The translations under genes and the position numbers were made by a program. The notes under the pieces were generated by a model that was not told where the DNA came from, ran no database searches, and was given only the letters and a program-made list of their open reading frames with translations. A stretch of 28,018 bases of DNA, taken from positions 1 through 28,018 of IMG/VR virus record IMGVR_UViG_3300033182_001093; one strand, 5' to 3'. This DNA is from a virus. Each line of letters opens with the position of its first letter. Position 1 is the stretch's first letter. Below, piece by piece: positions 15,606-21,224 of this stretch.

Positions 15606-15642
15606 CCATCGCATATATTTATATATCTTGAAAAAATATTTT
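15606..15642 (+). promoter_or_regulatory. Rightward early promoter: 24-bp element plus TATTTT
   Basis: The inverted copy of the late-promoter element (15606-15629) is followed by seven bases and TATTTT (15637-15642). This is the same geometry as the leftward promoter, whose box is TATAAT. The shared layout supports one factor driving both divergent operons, but no start site is proven. Confidence 0.6.
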
Positions 15643-15720
15643 CACAGGCTGTATCCCTTTGTTGGTGCGGTTCTCGGAGTTTTTAGGTTTTTTGATTAGT
15701 GAATATTGTGAAACTTTTTG

Positions 15721-15750
15721 TTGAACAATTGTTCCGCATAATGCTACTAT
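15721..15750 (+). promoter_or_regulatory. Candidate promoter with operator-like palindrome
   Basis: TTGAAC (15721-15726) and TACTAT (15745-15750) are separated by 18 bases, a plausible sigma70-type promoter. The perfect palindrome GAACAATTGTTC (15723-15734) overlaps the -35 box, a usual place for a repressor site. It would drive the early leader and first early gene. Confidence 0.5.
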
Positions 15751-15861
15751 CTGGATGTCGGTTTAACTTTAACGAGTGTAAATCGCAAAGGAAGCTTATT
15801 AGGATGCGGCCAAAAAAGAACAAAACAGTGTTAAAAGAAGTATGACGCTGACTGAGTCGAT

Positions 15862-16040
15862 GAGATAGCAATCTCCATCTGAGTCTGGCTGAAGAGCCAA
15901 ACGACTTTCGAGAAGTCGGGACAGAACGGCGACTGGGTAAGAAATTAGAAACTTGAAAAGAGAATAAAGAAATTTTTCCGCTAGCGGCAACTGGTGGAGT
16001 TGCCGCATATGAACATACCCGGCTTAACAAGTCGGGCTTG
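15862..16040 (+). ncRNA. Hairpin-rich leader, possible structured RNA
   Basis: Five stems occur within about 180 bases: GAGAT-AGCA-ATCTC, GGCT-GAAG-AGCC, CGACTT-TCGAG-AAGTCG, GGCAACT-GGTGG-AGTTGCC, and CCCGGCTT-AAC-AAGTCGGG (one G-T pair). No open frame of useful length with a ribosome site runs through it. It lies in the 5' leader of the first early gene. It could be a regulatory or stability structure, an RNase III site or a separate small RNA; no known riboswitch class was recognised. Confidence 0.4.
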
Positions 16041-16068
16041 TTGATGTGACGAAAAGGGAGAATTAAAA

Positions 16069-16284
16069 ATGAATGCAAAGCAAAAAGCTTACAAAGAAAT
16101 CTACGTGAAACTACTTCAGAAGTATGGGGACGATCCATATTACAGAGATGTTCTTTACGAGATCCCAAAAAGAAACAAAGCTAGTATGGGTAAAGCAATC
16201 AAAGCCCTTGTGGCGGTACGAGGCGAACAAGCCTTCAAAATACTTATGGCTGATGTTAAAAAGATGACCAATGAAATAGGTTAA
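16069..16284 (+). CDS. First early gene, small basic protein of unknown function
   Basis: The protein has 71 residues, is lysine-rich and predicted helical: KQKAYKEIYVKLLQKYGDD, then KASMGKAIKALVAVRGEQAFKILMADVKKM. The start follows AAAGGGAGAATTAAAA. No family was recognised. As the first gene after the rightward promoter region it is a candidate host-takeover protein, by position only. It lacks the ACTACAGGAG element used by later early genes. Confidence 0.65.
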   Translation: MNAKQKAYKEIYVKLLQKYGDDPYYRDVLYEIPKRNKASMGKAIKALVAVRGEQAFKILMADVKKMTNEIG

Positions 16285-16293
16285 TTGAGTCAA

Positions 16294-16320
16294 TATACCC
16301 GACTTAAATAGTCGGGCTTA
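16294..16320 (+). other. Hairpin CCCGACT-TAAAT-AGTCGGG between early genes
   Basis: A perfect 7-bp stem with a five-base loop lies after the first early gene. It repeats the sequence of the hairpin at about 16018-16036 (CCCGGCTTAACAAGTCGGG), including the following CTTRTTGA. No U tract follows, so it is probably a processing, stability or attenuation structure. Confidence 0.5.
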
Positions 16321-16338
16321 TTGAACCAATGACAAGTA

Positions 16339-16348
16339 ACTACAGGAG
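16339..16348 (+). promoter_or_regulatory. ACTACAGGAG ribosome-binding element
   Basis: This is the first of about ten copies of the extended element ACTACAGGAG before early genes. Exact copies lie at 16339, 17556, 19007, 20503, 21780, 22525, 22817, 23094 and 27051. Close variants lie at 18460 (ATTACAGGAG), 20957 (ACTACAAGGAGG) and about 23654 (TTTACAGGGAG). Starts follow 5-9 bases after the GGAG. It fixes the true start of several genes whose frames extend further upstream. Confidence 0.85.
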
Positions 16349-16356
16349 TTTTTAAG

Positions 16357-17160
16357 ATGGAATTAGAAAGAATGTTAGAAGAGATCAAAAAGATTGACAG
16401 TAATAATATCCTTACGTTTGGGAATCCCAAACTTGATAAGGGAATAGCGATGGGATACCATACAGCCGGTATCCACCTAAGCCCGAGCGATAAATCGGGT
16501 ATTATGAATGTTTGCCCTCGGGCAACTGATGGATGCCGGGCTGCTTGCCTAGACACGGCAGGTAGGGGGGGGATTGGAGCTACTAACAGCTTCGAGACTA
16601 CAAACAACGTCCAAAAATGCAGAATTCGTCGGACATGGCTATTTAAATTAGATCCTATAAGATTCAGAAAGCTAGCAAAAAAAGCATTGAAAAGGCATCT
16701 ATTAAGATGTATAAAACTACAAGTTAAGGCCGCTATTAGACCTAATTTGACATCTGATTTGCTCAAGCTAGTTAAAATGCTTGATGAAATAATTACGGAA
16801 CTTTTACAAGAATTAAAAGCTGAAGGTTTAACGGTAGAAGTTCAATTATATGATTATTCAAAGAATGGTATCAGCTCAAGCCGTGTTAAAGATATCTTAG
16901 GACTCCAAAACAGATATAAAATCACACATAGCTTTTCAGAGAAAATGAGCATCGAAAAGGTTCGAAAGCTTACAGGACAAGGAGACAATGTAGCAGTTGT
17001 CTTTAGAGCTAAAGAATTACCCAAAAGTTGGGAAGGTATCGAAGTTATAAACGGAGATGATCACGACCTTAGATTTTTGGACAAAGCCGGGGTAATTGTC
17101 GGGCTTATCGCTAAAGGTAAGGCTAAAAAAGACCGATCCGGTTTTACGGTGGCAGCATGA
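16357..17160 (+). CDS. GP88-family protein
   Basis: The protein has 267 residues. The N-terminal block LSPSDKSGIMNVCPRATDGC followed by RAACLDTAGRG (cysteines 53, 60, 64) and the C-terminal WEGIEVINGDDHDLRFLD followed by GVIVGLIAKGKAKKDRSGF are the signature of the phage gene product 88 family. That family is widespread in mycobacteriophages and marine phages but has no established function. The cysteine cluster could bind metal. The start is set by an ACTACAGGAG element nine bases upstream, and the stop overlaps the next start by four bases (ATGA). It belongs to the early operon. Confidence 0.8.
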   Translation: MELERMLEEIKKIDSNNILTFGNPKLDKGIAMGYHTAGIHLSPSDKSGIMNVCPRATDGCRAACLDTAGRGGIGATNSFETTNNVQKCRIRRTWLFKLDPIRFRKLAKKALKRHLLRCIKLQVKAAIRPNLTSDLLKLVKMLDEIITELLQELKAEGLTVEVQLYDYSKNGISSSRVKDILGLQNRYKITHSFSEKMSIEKVRKLTGQGDNVAVVFRAKELPKSWEGIEVINGDDHDLRFLDKAGVIVGLIAKGKAKKDRSGFTVAA

Positions 17161-17402
17161 AAAAAATACAAATTCTAATTAAAAAAACAGAGATAAGGAA
17201 AAAACCGAATCAAGCCTTGATTTGGGAGTATATACCGCAATTCCTCGGAGAGTTTCGGAGTAAAAAAAATCTAGTATCAATATCGATTAGTCAAGATGAA
17301 CTTGACGCTATGGCCGATATGGCTCAAGTGCTAGATCTAAGCTTGTTATGTGATCATCACAGTTTAGATAGCTTGGTGATCGTAGAGAGGAAAAGAGTAT
17401 GA
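17157..17402 (+). CDS. Small early protein, unknown function
   Basis: The protein has 81 residues, with a basic N-terminus (KKIQILIKKTEIRKKPNQALIWEYIPQFLGEFRSKK) and an acidic/polar C-terminal half (ISQDELDAMADMAQVLDLSLLCDHHSLDSL). Translation is probably coupled to the GP88-like gene through an ATGA overlap, and the next small gene overlaps its stop in the same way. No family was recognised. Confidence 0.6.
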   Translation: MKKIQILIKKTEIRKKPNQALIWEYIPQFLGEFRSKKNLVSISISQDELDAMADMAQVLDLSLLCDHHSLDSLVIVERKRV

Positions 17403-17488
17403 AATACATTAAGGGTAATAAATGGGAGATAGCTTTAATACTGGTCTTGCTGCTGATGATAGCGAGATCTATAGGGTTGATTTTATAA
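17399..17488 (+). CDS. 29-residue membrane peptide
   Basis: The ATG overlaps the preceding TGA (ATGA). The encoded peptide has a basic start (MKYIKGNKWE) and one membrane segment (IALILVLLLMIARSIGLIL), ending at a TAA. Such short membrane peptides are common in phage early operons. It has no separate ribosome element, so it would depend on coupling. Function unknown. Confidence 0.5.
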   Translation: MKYIKGNKWEIALILVLLLMIARSIGLIL

Positions 17489-17493
17489 GTCGA

Positions 17494-17544
17494 AACACCT
17501 GCTAGGCAGGTGTCCAGATCTGGTGGCGCAGATCTGCTGATGAT
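17494..17544 (+). other. Hairpin ACACCTGC-TAG-GCAGGTGT and paired CAGATCTG palindromes
   Basis: A perfect 8-bp stem with a three-base loop is followed by two copies of the palindrome CAGATCTG (one after TC, one after GTGGCG) just before an ACTACAGGAG element. There is no U tract. The layout resembles the hairpin-then-ribosome-element pattern seen elsewhere in the early operon. Confidence 0.5.
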
Positions 17545-17571
17545 GACAGCCAAAAACTACAGGAGAAAATT

Positions 17572-18066
17572 ATGCATATTAAAAATTTAAAAGCATTGTA
17601 CAAGCTTTGTCCCGAAAACCTTATTAATCAAATGCGAGAAGATTTCGAGCACTCTGAGAGACTATTCAGAGAATCTCTATATTTATTACCAGATTGCATG
17701 CTGCTTTCTATCTATGAAGCTGAAGATATCAATCAAGCTATCGAGCACTATAAAGCTGCGATGATGTTACTTGATGACGTCAAAGGGAATTTATGTAGTC
17801 TCATTAATGCGCTTCAGAATTTAGATAATGAAGAGTCATATATCAATTTTGACTTTGAAAAAAGATTACAAAAAGCTATGTATGATGTGTGCTTTTCGAG
17901 TGTACAAGATAGAAGAATTTACCAAAATATTACATCCAGAGAAAATGACGACAATTTAATCCATTATTTGAAAGATCACGTCACGCAGCACTTTTATATG
18001 CTGCAAGATGCAATTATAACGGTCACTGATGCTTTTGAGCTAGTAAATGAAGGAGAAAGACAATGA
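17572..18066 (+). CDS. Early helical protein, unknown function
   Basis: The protein has 164 residues, is predicted almost entirely helical, and has acidic and aromatic positions (FEHSERLFRESLYLLPDCML, INQAIEHYKAAMMLLDDVKGNLCSLINALQNL). No domain was recognised. The ACTACAGGAG element at 17556-17565 defines the ATG. The stop overlaps the next gene, the ribbon-helix-helix protein, by four bases, so the two may be co-translated. Confidence 0.65.
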   Translation: MHIKNLKALYKLCPENLINQMREDFEHSERLFRESLYLLPDCMLLSIYEAEDINQAIEHYKAAMMLLDDVKGNLCSLINALQNLDNEESYINFDFEKRLQKAMYDVCFSSVQDRRIYQNITSRENDDNLIHYLKDHVTQHFYMLQDAIITVTDAFELVNEGERQ

Positions 18067-18287
18067 AAAAAATTAAAGTAGATCTCGAGCAGTGGAAAAA
18101 ACTGCTCAAGCAAGACAAGTTAGATGCTAGTGTTAATGTCAGGATGACGTTAGAGATGAAAAATTGGTACGAAAAAACAGCTTTAAAGTTGGGTACAAAT
18201 AGCAATCGTTTGATTAGAAAAGTCTTACAGACTTATATGGAAGTTTCCGAAGAACAGGAGAAAAAAGCAACAGGAGGTATAGAATGA
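18063..18287 (+). CDS. Ribbon-helix-helix DNA-binding protein
   Basis: The protein has 74 residues. The core ASVNVRMTLEMKNWYEKTAL followed by KLGTNSNRLIRKVLQTYME fits the ribbon-helix-helix (Arc/CopG) fold: one beta strand then two helices. An N-terminal basic helix (KKIKVDLEQWKKLLKQDK) precedes it. Such proteins bind operators as dimers, so it is a candidate regulator of this phage's own repeats. It overlaps its neighbours by four bases on both sides (ATGA). Targets are not known. Confidence 0.75.
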   Translation: MKKIKVDLEQWKKLLKQDKLDASVNVRMTLEMKNWYEKTALKLGTNSNRLIRKVLQTYMEVSEEQEKKATGGIE

Positions 18288-18454
18288 ACTTCAAAGCAGG
18301 GGATCTGGTCATCTATACAGACCCTAATGACCCCATTGGGGGGACAGGAGTATACATCATTGATTCTATCAAAGGAGATCAAGTCAAGCTTACTCCGATG
18401 TGTGGATCACTTAGAAAAATAAAAGCAAAAATTAGTCAAATTGAAAAACCATAA
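18284..18454 (+). CDS. 56-residue beta-barrel-like protein
   Basis: The ATG overlaps the TGA of the ribbon-helix-helix gene. The protein reads MNFKAGDLVIYTDPNDPIGG, TGVYIIDSIKGDQVKLTPMC, GSLRKIKAKISQIEKP, a layout like small SH3/KOW-type beta barrels (FKAGDLVIY...GVYIIDSIKGDQVKL). It may bind nucleic acid or act as an adaptor, but this is by resemblance only. It lies in the same coupled cluster as the regulator. Confidence 0.6.
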   Translation: MNFKAGDLVIYTDPNDPIGGTGVYIIDSIKGDQVKLTPMCGSLRKIKAKISQIEKP

Positions 18455-18476
18455 TTTAAATTACAGGAGAATAGAG

Positions 18477-19004
18477 ATGAGCAATGAAAAAATTGAACGA
18501 TGGCGAATCGGAGATAAAATCTATGGTCAGTATGAGTGGATGGTGTACGACTCATACGAGGACGCTATTAAAGGTAAGGAAAAGACTATAAAAGAACTTA
18601 TCAAAGACTACCTTGAACAGGAAATGAATCAGGTCAGGGATGAGCTTGAACGTGAAAACGAATGCATACCCGAAGATGAGATAGAGTCTGTCACCGAAGA
18701 AGAGATCCGTGAAACTGCTCTCACTAATATTAAAGAGCATATCTGGATCGCTCGAGCAAGAGCAAAACCTCAAAATGACATAGCTATATCAGCGTACAAT
18801 ATTGTCGAATTGTATGACCGTTCAATATTCCTGTTTGTAAGAGAAGTCCAACCAGAAGAATTTGAAAATGCTAATTTTTCTAAGATTACGAAAGATACCA
18901 TTCCCACAGAGGAGGCAGGGTATCAAAAAATAGATTTAGCTAACGGAGAATCGTACTGGTTTGAATCAGATGATTTAGATTCTGATTTGGATGATTTTGA
19001 GTAA
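18477..19004 (+). CDS. Acidic early protein, unknown function
   Basis: The protein has 175 residues and is acidic, with a Glu-rich helical middle (KTIKELIKDYLEQEMNQVRD, ELERENECIPEDEIESVTEE) and an Asp-rich tail (ESDDLDSDLDDFE). The N-terminus (IERWRIGDKIYGQYEWMVYD) resembles an SH3-like or beta segment. The ATG at 18477 was chosen because ATTACAGGAG ends eight bases upstream; a longer frame begins at 18441. The acidity suggests a DNA mimic or an inhibitor, but only as a guess. Confidence 0.65.
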   Translation: MSNEKIERWRIGDKIYGQYEWMVYDSYEDAIKGKEKTIKELIKDYLEQEMNQVRDELERENECIPEDEIESVTEEEIRETALTNIKEHIWIARARAKPQNDIAISAYNIVELYDRSIFLFVREVQPEEFENANFSKITKDTIPTEEAGYQKIDLANGESYWFESDDLDSDLDDFE

Positions 19005-19023
19005 TAACTACAGGAGAAAAGAC

Positions 19024-19239
19024 ATGAATCAAGAAGAAATAATTGCGGATTTGAAAGAAATAACTAAGCAGTTCCCAGCTATGTATAATCATTTTGCAAA
19101 GCTGGTACCGCTCGTCAAGGCAGGAGATTCAGCGAAGCTTTGCAAGAAGCTTAATCACTTGTACGGAGTGGTTATGTTATGCAGAAATTACGATTTGGGA
19201 GCATTGATAAAAAAATTAATGCAAAAACTAGGTGATTAA
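19024..19239 (+). CDS. Small helical early protein, unknown function
   Basis: The protein has 71 residues from the ATG at 19024, which follows an ACTACAGGAG element (19007-19016). It is predicted helical (NQEEIIADLKEITKQFPAMY, HFAKLVPLVKAGDSAKLCKK, LMQKLGD). No family recognised. It is the last gene before the AT-rich repeat region, so that region could lie in its 3' flank. Confidence 0.6.
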   Translation: MNQEEIIADLKEITKQFPAMYNHFAKLVPLVKAGDSAKLCKKLNHLYGVVMLCRNYDLGALIKKLMQKLGD

Positions 19240-19240
19240 G

Positions 19241-19272
19241 TTATTCACATCTTACTCACTTAATGTGAATAA
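19241..19272. repeat. 10-bp inverted repeat TTATTCACAT / ATGTGAATAA
   Basis: The two arms are perfect reverse complements separated by 12 bases. Each contains TTATTCACA, a DnaA-box-like sequence, in opposite orientation. The pair lies beside AT-rich DNA. Confidence 0.75.
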
Positions 19273-19276
19273 ACGG

Positions 19277-19458
19277 GGTTACAGGTAAATAAATCAATCT
19301 CTTATATATATAGAGAAAAAAATAAAAATTTTTTATAAAAGTATCTGTAACTCCGTAACTTATGTAACTATATATCTCAAACAGTATTGAATGCTAGTAT
19401 AAAGAGAGTTACACAACTCTTGTTTTATACTGTAACTACCTAGTTAAAATATGTAACT
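19277..19458. repeat. Seven TGTAACT-type repeats
   Basis: Plus-strand copies lie at 19346-19352, 19354-19360 (CGTAACT), 19363-19369, 19431-19437 and 19452-19458. Reversed copies lie at 19277-19283 (GGTTACA) and 19407-19413 (AGTTACA). The three copies at 19346-19369 are 8-9 bases apart. They may be binding sites for a phage protein or replication iterons. Confidence 0.65.
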
Positions 19459-19547
19459 CTATATTCACGGGTTTTTGCGTGCGCAGGAAGAAAAAAATAT
19501 TTTTTTGTTTCCATATATATAGGAATATCTTTTGCTAAAATGGACTC

Positions 19548-20075
19548 ATGTTAGAATTAAATATGGTAAAAAAGAAAAAAGAAAATCTACCTCTGACCCG
19601 TAAACAATGGGCATTTGTCAAAGAACTGGTATCCCAAGATGGCTTAATCACCCTGAGACAGGCCGCCATCAACGCAGGCTACGCTCCGAGGTCAGCGCAC
19701 CAAAGAGCGTATGAACTGACAAATCCTAAAATTTCACCACATGTGGTGGCCGAAATTAAGCGATATAGAGCCGAACTAGACGCTCAATATGGGGTGACAA
19801 GGGAGAGACACCTAGAACAGCTTCAACGCATACGTGAGCTTGCGATAGAGCATAAAAATTTCAGTGCTGCGGTGATGGCTGAATATCGTCGAGGTCAAAC
19901 GCATGGAGAAATCTACATTAATAAGAGCGAAGTCAGGCACGGAAGTATTGATTCCATGACGAAAGAAGAAGTTTTGAAAGCTTTGAAAGATTTAAGCGAT
20001 GAGCGCAAGATTATTGAATTTACTCCCTCCGCAGGAGAGGAAGAAGATCCCGAGAAAAGCGACACAGAAGAGTGA
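19548..20075 (+). CDS. Terminase small subunit
   Basis: The protein has 175 residues. The N-terminal helix-turn-helix (LPLTRKQWAFVKELVSQDGL, TLRQAAINAGYAPRSAHQRA, YELTNPKI) matches the phage terminase small-subunit DNA-binding domain. The tail (EIYINKSEVRHGSIDSMTKEEVLKALKDL) is typical of marine phage versions. It would recognise packaging DNA and load terL. Unusually, terS is on the plus strand 4.6 kb from terL. No ribosome element is obvious; TAAAAT lies six bases before the first ATG, so a leaderless message is possible. A second ATG at 19563 is an alternative. The end overlaps the nuclease gene. Confidence 0.78.
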   Translation: MLELNMVKKKKENLPLTRKQWAFVKELVSQDGLITLRQAAINAGYAPRSAHQRAYELTNPKISPHVVAEIKRYRAELDAQYGVTRERHLEQLQRIRELAIEHKNFSAAVMAEYRRGQTHGEIYINKSEVRHGSIDSMTKEEVLKALKDLSDERKIIEFTPSAGEEEDPEKSDTEE

Positions 20076-20472
20076 AGCGTCCTTTTGGAGGACACTCAAA
20101 GAACAGATAAAAAAATCAAATTTGTTTCACTCTTGGACTCGACTGGAGACTTGGGCGATGCCCGGTGTCCCCGATCTCCTGTTATGCGACAGGATTGGGA
20201 GGTTCCATTTTGTTGAACTGAAATCTATTACAGGCAAAGCAGTCAACCTAAGTCCCCATCAAGTTTCATGGCAGAATAAGCACGACATCTCAAGCAGTTG
20301 GATCTTAGTTTACAAAAACGCCACACAAACCAAACCAGAAAGCTTTCATCTTTATCACGCATCTCAAGCAGTAGATCTTTCGTTTAAGGGCTTAGACGTT
20401 AAGTCAGTCTATTCGTCGAACCAAAAAGTTGACTGGAACAAAATTTTTAAGTTAATATTAATTGATCCGTGA
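19999..20472 (+). CDS. VRR-NUC-like PD-(D/E)XK nuclease
   Basis: The protein has 157 residues. An E50, then PGVPD (D59), ELK (E73/K75) and LSPHQ (Q88) form the PD-(D/E)XK core of VRR-NUC/Holliday-junction-nuclease-like enzymes, followed by a WQNKHD helix and a conserved W. It probably cuts branched or flap DNA during replication, recombination or before packaging. It overlaps the small terminase gene by 77 bases in another frame, and the ATG has no strong ribosome site. A GCAGGAGAGG run upstream of ATC codon 17 could mean a shorter or unusual start, so the N-terminus is uncertain. Confidence 0.75.
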   Translation: MSARLLNLLPPQERKKIPRKATQKSEASFWRTLKEQIKKSNLFHSWTRLETWAMPGVPDLLLCDRIGRFHFVELKSITGKAVNLSPHQVSWQNKHDISSSWILVYKNATQTKPESFHLYHASQAVDLSFKGLDVKSVYSSNQKVDWNKIFKLILIDP

Positions 20473-20512
20473 TCCGAGTTCCGGGTTATACGATCAAACT
20501 ACACTACAGGAG
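20466..20512 (+). promoter_or_regulatory. Stem TTGATC...GATCAA and ACTACAGGAG element
   Basis: A six-base stem with a loop of about 24 bases spans the end of the nuclease-like gene and the following leader. ACTACAGGAG (20503-20512) follows directly. The layout matches the hairpin-plus-element leaders elsewhere in the operon. Confidence 0.5.
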
Positions 20513-20518
20513 AATCTT

Positions 20519-20953
20519 ATGAAATTCATGCGTTCCGAAGGCTGCCATTGTGATCCTGAGAATTATCGCAATTGCAGGAGTTGCGGTGTGGAATTCCTGC
20601 GAGTCGATTACAGGACTGGTCAGGACTATTCTCACTGCGAAAGATGTCGCAAATATAATCCCGATCTGGATAAAAGTTTCGATCACACTGGTTATCTGGG
20701 GTGGAGAGTTTTATTCAAGGTTGAAAACCCTAATAAAAATCCCAATGAGATGTGGTCTAACATCTGGCCTACATTGTTGAAGTTAACAAATGGCCGTTCT
20801 CTTTTTGAGATCAAGACTTTTCGGTCTGGAAAAAAAGCATGGAATTATTTCTATGAGAATGACAGTGAGTATTTGCGACCATTCGACACTGTAATGGCTA
20901 GATTTTATCACAAGGGACGAGTGCATTATTTCGTCGCTTCAACTTACTACTAA
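20519..20953 (+). CDS. Zinc-ribbon-containing early protein, unknown function
   Basis: The protein has 144 residues with a cysteine-rich N-terminus. Cysteines 19/22 (CRSC) and 40/43 (CERC) form a probable four-cysteine zinc ribbon, and cysteines 9 and 11 lie just before. The rest is aromatic-rich (GYLGWRVLFKVENPNKNPNE, EIKTFRSGKKAWNYFYENDS). The ATG at 20519 was chosen because of the ACTACAGGAG element six bases before. No family was recognised. It may interact with nucleic acid or with host protein. Confidence 0.65.
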   Translation: MKFMRSEGCHCDPENYRNCRSCGVEFLRVDYRTGQDYSHCERCRKYNPDLDKSFDHTGYLGWRVLFKVENPNKNPNEMWSNIWPTLLKLTNGRSLFEIKTFRSGKKAWNYFYENDSEYLRPFDTVMARFYHKGRVHYFVASTYY

Positions 20954-20975
20954 TAAACTACAAGGAGGACATCAT

Positions 20976-21224
20976 ATGTCTATTAAACCAGAGGCCGTAG
21001 GCTGCCTTAAAAGAGGGTACTTCGTATTCTCGAAGCCTAATAAACCAAAGCAGTACTATCACTTTGATAGTATAGCTAATGCGATACTGGCTAATCATCC
21101 CGAGTGCATTGGTCAGCATATCTTTGCCCAACTCGATGCACTAGGCTTAACGGAAATTTTCTCGGAGTCGGAGACTCCTATCACATTGCCTTTTACTTTT
21201 GTCCGGGAGGGAAACAATGATTAA
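20976..21224 (+). CDS. Small early protein, unknown function
   Basis: The protein has 82 residues (KPEAVGCLKRGYFVFSKPNK, YYHFDSIANAILANHPECIG, ETPITLPFTFVREGNND). It follows a variant ribosome element with AAGGAGG (20957-20968). The stop overlaps the start of the first MORN-like gene by eight bases, so it may help couple its translation. No family was recognised. Confidence 0.6.
   Translation: MSIKPEAVGCLKRGYFVFSKPNKPKQYYHFDSIANAILANHPECIGQHIFAQLDALGLTEIFSESETPITLPFTFVREGNND

Larger units (their letters stand above)
15025..15629. repeat. 24-bp perfect inverted repeat pair flanking the array
   Basis: Positions 15025-15048 and 15606-15629 are perfect reverse complements over 24 bases, and the match stops at both ends of each copy. 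The arms read outward with the conserved core CATCGCATATATTTATATAT. The 557 bases between hold the 12-bp array and the TTGACA repeats. Confidence 0.95.
14991..16068. other. Non-coding control region between late and early operons
   Basis: This stretch of about 1.1 kb holds no convincing gene on either strand. From left to right it contains a leftward promoter element, an AT-rich segment with a GC-rich island (about 15117-15135), and a TTGACA repeat. Next come a 12-bp repeat array, two more TTGACA repeats, the mirror-image rightward promoter element, a promoter with an operator-like palindrome, and a hairpin-rich leader before the first early gene. The position between divergent operons and next to terL makes it a candidate for transcription control, origin or packaging site. 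Confidence 0.85.
19240..19547. other. AT-rich gene-free region with iteron-like repeats (possible origin)
   Basis: These 308 bases contain no gene. The left end has inverted copies of TTATTCACA (19241-19249 and 19264-19272), which match the E. coli DnaA-box consensus TTWTNCACA. AT-rich runs and seven TGTAACT-type sites follow, then a hairpin (AGAGTT-ACAC-AACTCT) and a TAAAAT box just before the terS start. A replication origin or regulator-binding locus are both possible. Confidence 0.6.

Noticed and set aside
15740-15844. Short plus-strand frame (34 codons) in the control region
   Set aside because: No ribosome site before its ATG and no recognisable sequence. It lies in a region with hairpins and promoters, so coding is not supported.
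15683-16168. Minus-strand frame of 161 codons through the control region
   Set aside because: It crosses the early leader and first early gene on the opposite strand, has no family resemblance or ribosome site, and is poor in typical protein composition.
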